Positions 56,506 through 64,000 of a DNA stretch of 64,000 bases are shown in pieces. Every line of letters starts with the position of its first letter. Within the stretch, counting starts at the first letter, position 1. The notes below the pieces were generated by a model. The model searched no databases. It saw only the letters and a list, made by a program, of their open reading frames with translations, and was not told the origin of the DNA. The translations under genes and the position numbers were made by a program. Source of the stretch: Lanius collurio (lineage: Eukaryota; Chordata; Aves; Passeriformes; Laniidae); contig JACBWW010000015.1 of assembly GCA_020086605.1 (NCBI GenBank), positions 19,934,874 to 19,998,873 of the forward strand, read 5' to 3'.

Positions 56506-58050
56506 ATGTGAAGCAGCCTGTTCTATCACAATATACAGGAACATCCCACCAAAGTTGCATTTCAATGGGAAATGTGGAGCAGCTGAAGCTTTTTACCATC
56601 AGGACACTTGTGTTAATGACCAGGTTTTGACTTCTAAATCTCAAGCATCTCCTTTCCCTTCTGGAATGACATGTAATTTTTTGATGGCTTAATAACTGGT
56701 ATATCATATATATTTATTATTTTCATATATAGTAAAAGCAGGGAAACAAGGTTGAAGAGAATGTAAAAACAAGAAGGGTGAAGATAATGTAAAAATTAGG
56801 TGACGTTTGCATAGTAGCTACTAAAAATGTTTTCTGCACACACAGGAAGGAATATGTCAGTATACTTTGTTGAACTCATGGTAGCTAGGGATCTTTTAAT
56901 TATATGTAGCAGAATACAAACAAGGCCTGACCCTTGAAACAGGACTGGGCAAACAGCCACTATGAAAATTAATTCAGTGATTTCCATGAGACTCCTCACT
57001 GTAGCACATGCTTTGCTTGTCACAAATGTTTACAGGGTGGGATGCCCAGCTGAGATGCTGAAGTGTGTGCTTGTTTTCTGTGAAGGGAGGAATATACCTT
57101 GCACTGAGGCTCTTTGAAATTCTGTAAACTACTGAATATAATCCTTTTAATGTAGCAGGCAATAGTTGGTTTTCACCTGTTCCTTGGCTAATTGCATTAT
57201 GTGTGCTACAAATATGACTCCCATATAGCCTGAGGCACACAGTGGGAATCAGCAAGGTAAGCAATTTCACAGATGAAATTCCCTGTGTTCTGAGTAATGC
57301 ATTGGATTCCTGTGGGTTATTGAATAACTCTGAAAGTTTAGAGAGTGTTTCAAGTGCTAATTACAGTCGCTCTTAATTTGTACAGAGCTGGCAGTTCCAA
57401 AATATCAAGTAGTGCTTCTATCTGCATGTACCCTACCTTTCTAGAAATATAAATGTTTGAAAGTTATGTTACTGTGAGCATCTGCTCAGTCTCAATCCAC
57501 TGACTGGTCACATTCCAAGAGTTACTTTTTTTTTAAATTGAAAATTGAAAGAAGACAACTGTTGGTCTAAGTATAGGACCAAGATCCAAGATGACCATCT
57601 GAGTTTTGTTACCTATCGATACAATGCTTTTGAGGAACTTCTCTCTCCAATTTCCTTCTCTGAAATATTAAAACTTGCCGAGAATTATGGTAAGAGATTG
57701 AGCAGATTTATTAGTTCATGTCTATAGACAAATCTGAAAAGTGTTTATTTCCCTATGCTGGGCCATTGCTCTTACTTCCACTTTGATAATCTTCTGTCTT
57801 AGTGGCACTGTGGGAGACTTTTGATGAAGCTTGATAAAAGACGGGGAAAAAACAAGTGTCCATGCTGCAGCTGAACTTAGGTGGTTCATTCCGGTATTCC
57901 TGGATCACTTGTGTTCCTCAGGAGCAGAAAAGTCTTGGATGCCTACTTTGATAAGGCCAGGCCATCTGAAATATGCTAGTTGGCATCTACAACTATTCTG
58001 GTTCTTGACTGATGAAGTTTCCTTCGGAAAATAAAAGCAGTCACTGTGGA
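56506..58050 (+). other. EMCN: Probable EMCN 3'-UTR exon
   Basis: A good acceptor (CTCTTGTCATTTCAG) ends at 56505 and pairs with the GTAAGT donor at 55260, just past the stop. The next AATAAA is at 58030-58035, followed by a GT-rich stretch at about 58078-58095, giving a terminal exon of roughly 1.5 kb. An intron so close behind the stop would not trigger nonsense-mediated decay. Alternatively the 3' UTR may simply continue unspliced from 55256; I found no AATAAA before 58030 in that case either. Confidence 0.4.
58030..58035 (+). terminator. Candidate EMCN polyadenylation signal
   Basis: AATAAA hexamer, first canonical copy after the EMCN stop codon as far as I can see, with GT-rich DNA (ATTTTGTGGTATATTGTATC) 40-60 bases downstream. 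Assignment to EMCN is inferred from position only. Confidence 0.35.
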
Positions 58051-58335
58051 TTTTCATGTTGATTAAAAACCCAAGATATTTTGTGGTATATTGTATCACA
58101 GGGAAAGGACTGTGAAAGAAAAAGCAGAGAAAGATTGTGAAATATCTGTTTGTGTTTTTGTGCAAAATATGTTCAGAAAATACCATGTTGTGTCAAGAAA
58201 AAAAATTACTATTAAAATTTACTATCTTTATTAAGTAGCTATCTTTTTCTGTTTGCAGAAATGCAATCCATTACCCATGTCTTGCACAACTATTGTCCAT
58301 TACTCCGCATTCCTGTATCACAGAATGAGCTAGAC

Positions 58336-58656
58336 TGTTGTGGTGGACCCCCCTGGACACCCCCGGCCGGGTCCCTGCCATGTGACTGAATCTGGGTCTG
58401 TCTGATGTTCCAGCAGCCCGGGCTCGGATCTGGTTGGTTGTTTGTCCCAGCTCCGCCCCTGGTGTCCCCTTTCCCCCTGTCTGTGACAAAACTAGGTGGA
58501 TGAGAAGCTCCACCCTCTTACCTCACCAACTCTCGCCCAGGTCAGTGCTCTGTCCCCCCCAGCACAGAGGGAATAAATGACTTAACACCATAAAGGGGGG
58601 TTGAGCTCTATTTCTGTTTTCTACTTCTGCTTCTGGTGAGTAGCTGTCGACTAACA
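58336..58656 (+). mobile_element. Probable endogenous-retrovirus solo LTR (about 320 bp)
   Basis: Sharp switch to GC-rich sequence starting TGTTGTGGTGGACCCCCCTG and ending GTCGACTAACA, that is TG...CA ends. It holds an internal AATAAA at 58571-58576 followed by a T/CT-rich stretch, as in an R-U5 region. No target-site duplication is obvious, so the edges are uncertain. No gag, pol or env genes are recognisable beside it. Old non-coding remnant; family not assigned. Confidence 0.45.
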
Positions 58657-59278
58657 CTGGCATAAGTGGAGCTGCACAGTCAAGGAATATCTAGGCTGTT
58701 TGTAAATGGTTTAAGATATTCCAAGACATAAAGAGGCAAGCTCACCACAGAAATTAAGCAGTGGACAAGCTAATCAACCACCAGGCTGGACCCTTTATGA
58801 CAAGCCTGGAGAGCAGACATTAGATATTCTGGGCATGGTGGTGGCAGGAGTTCCATGAAACCTTGCAGAAGGCATGCTGGAGGTGGCAAGTGGAAACTCC
58901 TCCTCATTACAATCCATGATGGGGAGAGAGCAGGCCTCTGCAAATCCTGGTACTGGAAAAGTGAAAAACACCAAAACAAGGATGGTGTTTGGGCTCTTCA
59001 TAAGGGGTATGGCAGACAATCAAGCACTCATCAGAAGGCTGGGAAACATCTCTCAAAGGGACTGGCTTGTGCTGAGTGTGTATGAAGTAAAAGAGGTGAG
59101 TTTAGTGGAGAGCAGAAATAAGAGCCTGAGATCCTCTTAACCCCTGAAATGACAAAACTTGTGTTAAAGGGAGACATAAGAACTTCTATTCTTGTTAAAA
59201 ATCACAAGGGAATTAATATTTGTATTAAAGAGAGAAGACAGATTTGCTTGAAGCATATCTGTAAAGCACAGAAAGGAT

Positions 59279-59464
59279 TTGAAAGAATATTTGGGGCACT
59301 TCTCTTCTGCAGGACTGGAGGTGCTGGAATTGGCTTTAACGGGAGGTGATGAACTGTCTGCAGAGAGTACTCAGTATTTAAAGAAGTTACATGCAATGGC
59401 TCAGGCAGATGAAAAAGAAATCAAAAATCAATTCAGGTTGTCTGACTCAACAACTCCACTGTAA
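59279..59464 (+). pseudogene. Protein-like open segment, unrecognised
   Basis: The plus-strand frame reads GLEVLELALTGGDELSAEST then a charged helix-like YLKKLHAMAQADEKEIKN and a stop. The composition looks more like real coding sequence than other frames here. Another open stretch in the same frame lies upstream (58874-59140), separated by several stops. A CTTCTCTTCTGCAG acceptor-like tract precedes it at 59298-59311. It may be a decayed gene or transposon fragment; I do not recognise the family. Confidence 0.2.
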
Positions 59465-61476
59465 TACATGTCTAAAAGAGCCACTATAGTTTTTCTAGTC
59501 TAGTATGGCAAAGAAAACCCCCAGAAGTTAAAGCTGGTCCTCCACTGGGAGGTTTGTCTGTATGAGAATACCAGGAAAATGGATCTACATTTGTAAAAGT
59601 CTTTTGACTAAAGTTTGGCTAAATCTTTTGCAGACAGTCCTATCTAAATTTTGTGTTCTTCAGCTTCTGTGTCCTAATGTGCTAAAGAAGTGAATGACAT
59701 CCACTTTACTGTGGAATGAACATGCCCACAGAAATGTAATTGAACTGCATCTGCTTACAAATTAGTTCAGCTCATGAGTTACTTGTTGAACAAGTTTGTA
59801 GGTCGAGCATATGATTCTGATCTATGTGTTACAATCCAAGACTAAAGAATATATTTGGCTGGCAAAGACTTTGGGGTATTATTAATCACTGCCAGCAAAG
59901 TGTGCAGGGCTCAGTTTTGCCAGGAGAAAGTGTTTTCAGCACTGCTCATTTCAGGCTCAACTTGGGAAGGCGAGTCACTATCTTCAAGCACAGAAAAGTT
60001 TCCCTGAGCTCTTCACAGCGTCTAACCCTGCTCGGTAAAAAGATTTGCAATATTTTGGGAGTGACCAGTTGCAGCATGCTGGGATTTTGGACCCAGCTCT
60101 AAACAAGACAAGTGGGCACTGAAGAAAAAGAACCAACCAAACATAAAAAACCCCATGTGGCACAGTCTATTGACTATTGGCTTTCTACTCTAAGATGCTG
60201 TAATAAGTAACTCACGGACAGAAAAATGCTTTCATCATTACTTACAGGGAAAAGTCTAGAAATGAGAAAAACAACATAGAAAAGTTGAAAATAATTATTT
60301 CTAAAAGGTGGATGCTGAAGAGGTAGGCATTAAGTGTTTTTCAAGCACAAGCAGCTTATTAGCCTTCTAAGTACTTATATTTTATTCTCATATGTTTGGC
60401 CGAGGGCCTCATATTGGTTGCTTATGAATGGGCCAGTCTTCTGGGGTTTATTTTGCTTATTGGAGCACAGGAATCATTCTGACCCTTGACACTCCATTGT
60501 CTGTGGACAGAATTATTTCACAGGCACTGCTCAGAAAGTGGTTTAAATGAAAAATATTCCTTGGCCTGTTTGTTGTGGGAAAGTCGTACAGCCTGCCAGC
60601 AAGGCTGTTGCAAGGGAAAACAGTAACCTGTCAGGATACTTCACCTTCCAAAACCCCCAAAGGCATCTGTGGTTTTGGAATGACTCCACCCCACTGAAGA
60701 GGGGTGAACCTTTTCACTGCATACCAGTGCACAGTAGACTCAGAGAAAGGCATAAAGCGTATCAGCCTTGCTGGCTCGGGACAGGGAGGCCATTGGCAGC
60801 ATCTGTGAGACTCCTTGGTTGTCAGCAGCCTGGGATATGGCTTTTCTGCTATGCCCTGTGGTGACAGCACTGCCTTCACAGCCTTCCCTTCAATTTCTGG
60901 GCGGAGTGCTGGCTATTGATTTGCTGTTGGATTTCTGCAGTGCTCCTGGGAGCTCACTCCCCAGAGCTGGGTGAGCCTGGCCTCAATGCTGTGCCCCGGC
61001 ATGCTGGGCATCTCCAGCACACTGCCTACAGCAAAGCACTCTCCTCAGGAAGCTTTGAGCATACATCTCAGGACCTCTCTGGCACCATTAATTATGGCTC
61101 CTCAATTTCTTCAAATCAGAACCCTATATCTAATAAAATAAAAGAGCTTAAAGATTACTCTATTGATTTCCAGTTGAGGCAGCTTTTCCGTTTATGGCCA
61201 AGGGCAATCTATAAACACAGACTTTAATTAACCCTGGTGAATGCAGCTGACATGAAATGTCAATACCCTCAAAATTTTCAGCGTAGACAGCTGAAGGATC
61301 TTCTCAGCTCTCTCACATCCACTCTGCATGTTCCCTGCCTGAAGAGCCACAGCAGAGGCACTTGCCTATGAGGCTGCACTGGGACAGGGACAGAAACCTC
61401 TCTGCTACCACAAGCACGTTTATTGCTGGCAGTGCGGGCCGTGCCTGTGGATGTGCCTCTGTCTTTGCTTCATCTT

Positions 61477-61533
61477 GAGGGCTGGACTAAACCTTAAAGG
61501 TCCCTTCCAACCGAAATCATTCTGTGATATTCT
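61477..61533 (+). mobile_element. CR1 LINE extreme 3' end
   Basis: GGGCTGGACTAAACCTTAAAGGTCCCTTCCAACC..ATCATTCTGTGATATTCT, in short matches. Only the last roughly 57 bp of CR1 remain. Confidence 0.8.
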
Positions 61534-64000
61534 ACTCCCATGGCTTTGCAGGTAGGCAAGACAAAGACCCACAAGTAGCCTGCTGGTGGCCTACAAGGGA
61601 CACCCAGCAAGTTCTGCTGGGTCCTGGGGACCCCGTGCCATGGTGGGCAGCTCTGGGGCTGTTCTTCAGGCATCCACAGGTAACTCCTTCATTCCGCAGC
61701 TGTCACATTGTGGCCGCTGCGTCGTGCTGGGCCTGTTCCCTGGAAAAATGTCCTGTAATTTAAAGGTATTAAGCTGCCCAGAGCTTAGTTTGTTATTTGA
61801 GGTCAAAGCTACTGAGGTGCCCCAACAGGGCAGCCTCATCAGAAGTTTGGATGCACTTCAGGGCCTGCATGGGTGGCAAAATTCCAAAGAGGGGAGCAGC
61901 AGTCAGGACCTCTGGCTGGTCGAGAGTGAAACACAAACCTGCCGGTGGGAAAGCTCCTTACTGCCTTGCATGGAGGGGCTTCTGTAGCATCAGTGTCAGC
62001 TTTTGGGGCCACATCATGGCACTCAAGGGAGTAGCACTAAACAGTGCAGCTACAGAACTCAATACCACAAAAAACCACACTAAATAAAACTGGGAAGAAA
62101 GATAGTGCTATGTGGGCAAGGAGCATTTCATCAGTTTCCATCTCTGCTTTCCACAGAGCATTTATTTTCTCCAGATATGGTGCTTTCTGATAGAAAAGAA
62201 ACTGTGTTACTGTGTTCTTTATTATTATTAACAACTTTCACCTTTCTCATTTCATCAGTAGGATGCTTTCCTGGTCAGGGCTACTGTTTTTCTAATGAAT
62301 GTGGCTCATTTGTCTGTTTCCCTCCCTCCCCACTCTGCTTTTTGTCTGCTTGCTCTTTGGGTAGTAATTTGATGTATTGAGCTCTCACCACCTCCGCTGC
62401 CCCCAGGGCTGAAGTTCTGACAATGCTAAACAGTTAAAATGCAATGCAATTACAAGCAGTATAGAACAGCAGAGAACAAGCCAGCAAAAATTCAGTCGTG
62501 CATAACGCTGTGGAGACTGTGTGGATGTCAGTCTCCAACTCCGGGAGATAATTTGGGCTTTTTAAGAAGCAATAATTGAGCCTTTTGCATATGCTGTGGT
62601 TATGAACTAGTCAAAAGCCTGTTTGCTCTGCACCCTGGAGTACCAGATGGATTGGATAGTCCCTGCAGGTCTTCAGGGCTGCCAGCTTCAAACCTCAAGA
62701 CTTTTCTAGCTCCTGTACTTGTAAGTTATTCTTCTGACAGCTCTTATACATACAAGCACCTTGTCTGAATTTAGCTGGCAAAGTGAGGAAGGAAGGGTGA
62801 AGAAGAGCATATCAAACAAAATCTGCATAGCTTGGGGGAGTTCAGAGCCAGAACTGAACTCTGCTGCCACATCGTCCAAAGAAAAACCCCATGTGAGAGA
62901 GAAAACCATCTCAGACCTTCCGCCCTCAGAGTATGGCGTGTGCTGTGTGCTGCAAGTCAGGCTGCAGCCACAGCTGTTCTATGCCAGCCAGGCTGTTTAT
63001 GCTTGAAATCTTTCAGTCCTATTTTCACAAATCCCACATGCACATTTCCAAAGAAGACTCAGTACTAGAAAGCTCAAAAAAAAGAGCTGCTAGAAAAAAG
63101 TAATCAGAGGGAGATTTTTCCCTTGGGATTTAGCCCGCTGACCTCAGTGGAGCACACACCTGATGGAAAGGGCAGAGAGGAGATGATTGCAAGTACCTGC
63201 AGCTGTTTTGCTGACCATCAGGGATGATTGGACTTGCAGGTCAAATCCCAAAGGTGAGCTACAGAAATGTCTAAATGCTCCCCCCTCTCAGACAGAGCCC
63301 CTGCTGATGGAAGGAGGAGCAAAGGCAAGATGGGAGGAAAAACACCTACTGGGTACAAACCCCTTATCTGCCCAAGGCTTGCTGGGCTTGCTTACCACAC
63401 TCTCCCTAGGTCACTCCCTCACATCCCAAAACCTGTGGGCATTTTTTGCAGAGTGGGACAGAAAAGACTTAATCCTGCTGCATTACAGTTTTAGCTCTGC
63501 TAAGTGCTCGGCATGAAGGGCCTGGCCTACACCTCTGGGAGACAGAGATAAATGAGGCTAGGATATGAACTGGACTGCACTTTCATGCTGCTTAAGCCAG
63601 GTGCTTTTAGGAGCCATGGCAAGCTATTACACACCTGTGCCAGACTGTGCATGGCCAAGGGGCTGGGAGAGACACCAGGAGCCCACCCCACAGAGAAGCT
63701 GGCCCTGAGGGACTTGTGCTCCCCATCAGCCCAATAATTTCTTTCAGGTGCCACTACTGTGTATTAACCGGGAAGATTTTTCCTCCCATACTGCCCTCCC
63801 TCTCTCCCAGGTAGGTTTCTTATTGTTGAGTTTGCTTTGCACCCTCCTAAATACTTCTCTTGGCAAAGGATGGAGGCTTTGGGGCATCTTCCATCCTCCA
63901 GAAACCCGGATATATCTGGATCCCCTTCAGTTGCCCAAGCTTAGCTGCCATCTTAGGAGCAGGAAGGCTGAGCAGTGGGAGGAGGGGTTCGCTGGGGGTC

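Larger units (their letters stand above)
58051..64000. other. Downstream intergenic region
   Basis: No multi-exon gene recognised. Contains the LTR-like element at 58336-58656, a protein-like open segment near 59279-59464 and a CR1 scrap at 61477-61533. In mammals the next gene on this side of EMCN is DDIT4L; I see no sequence resembling it before the window ends. Confidence 0.55.

Noticed and set aside
58030..64000. Search for the neighbouring gene DDIT4L downstream
   Set aside because: No open frame resembles it; the neighbour, if syntenic, is beyond the window.

Overview
This is vertebrate nuclear DNA from a bird, most likely a passerine. The evidence is a set of CR1 LINE 3' ends with the typical avian ending (a '...ATTCTATGAT'-type tail) and one tRNA-Ile-headed, CR1-tailed SINE at about 44,805-44,929, which has the architecture of the TguSINE1 family of songbirds. 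Bacterial features such as operons, RBSs and CRISPR arrays do not apply here.

The window is dominated by one multi-exon plus-strand gene that I identify as endomucin (EMCN), an endothelial sialomucin. I traced 11 coding exons by hand, from the ATG at 4,429 to the stop at 55,255. The spliced frame is open throughout and encodes 263 residues, against about 261 in human. The order is a signal peptide (exon 1), a cysteine-free Ser/Thr-rich ectodomain with six N-glycosylation sequons (exons 2-7), one transmembrane helix (exon 8) and a short charged cytoplasmic tail (exons 9-11). A further 3'-UTR exon from 56,506 is likely but unproven.

Layout: 1-4,200 is upstream intergenic DNA with one CR1. 4,200-4,428 is the candidate promoter and 5' UTR. 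4,490-20,470 is the 16-kb first intron, with a CpG-dense block at 7.1-7.4 kb. 20.5-30.4 kb carries exons 2-5, with another CpG-dense block at 27.5-27.8 kb. 30.4-44.5 kb carries exons 6-10, including a 33-nt exon, a 25-nt exon, a GC-AG intron and a roughly 650-bp CR1. 44.5-55.2 kb is the large intron 10, with the SINE, a CR1 and several phase-compatible candidate cryptic exons. 55.2-58.1 kb is the terminal coding exon and probable 3' UTR. 58.1-64 kb is downstream intergenic DNA with a probable retroviral solo LTR, a CR1 scrap and no gene that I recognise.

No previously undescribed system is visible. The points most worth checking are splicing details: the GC donor of intron 5, the NAGNAG acceptor of exon 3, in-phase candidate exons and an alternative polyadenylation site in intron 10, and a C-terminal extension relative to mammals.
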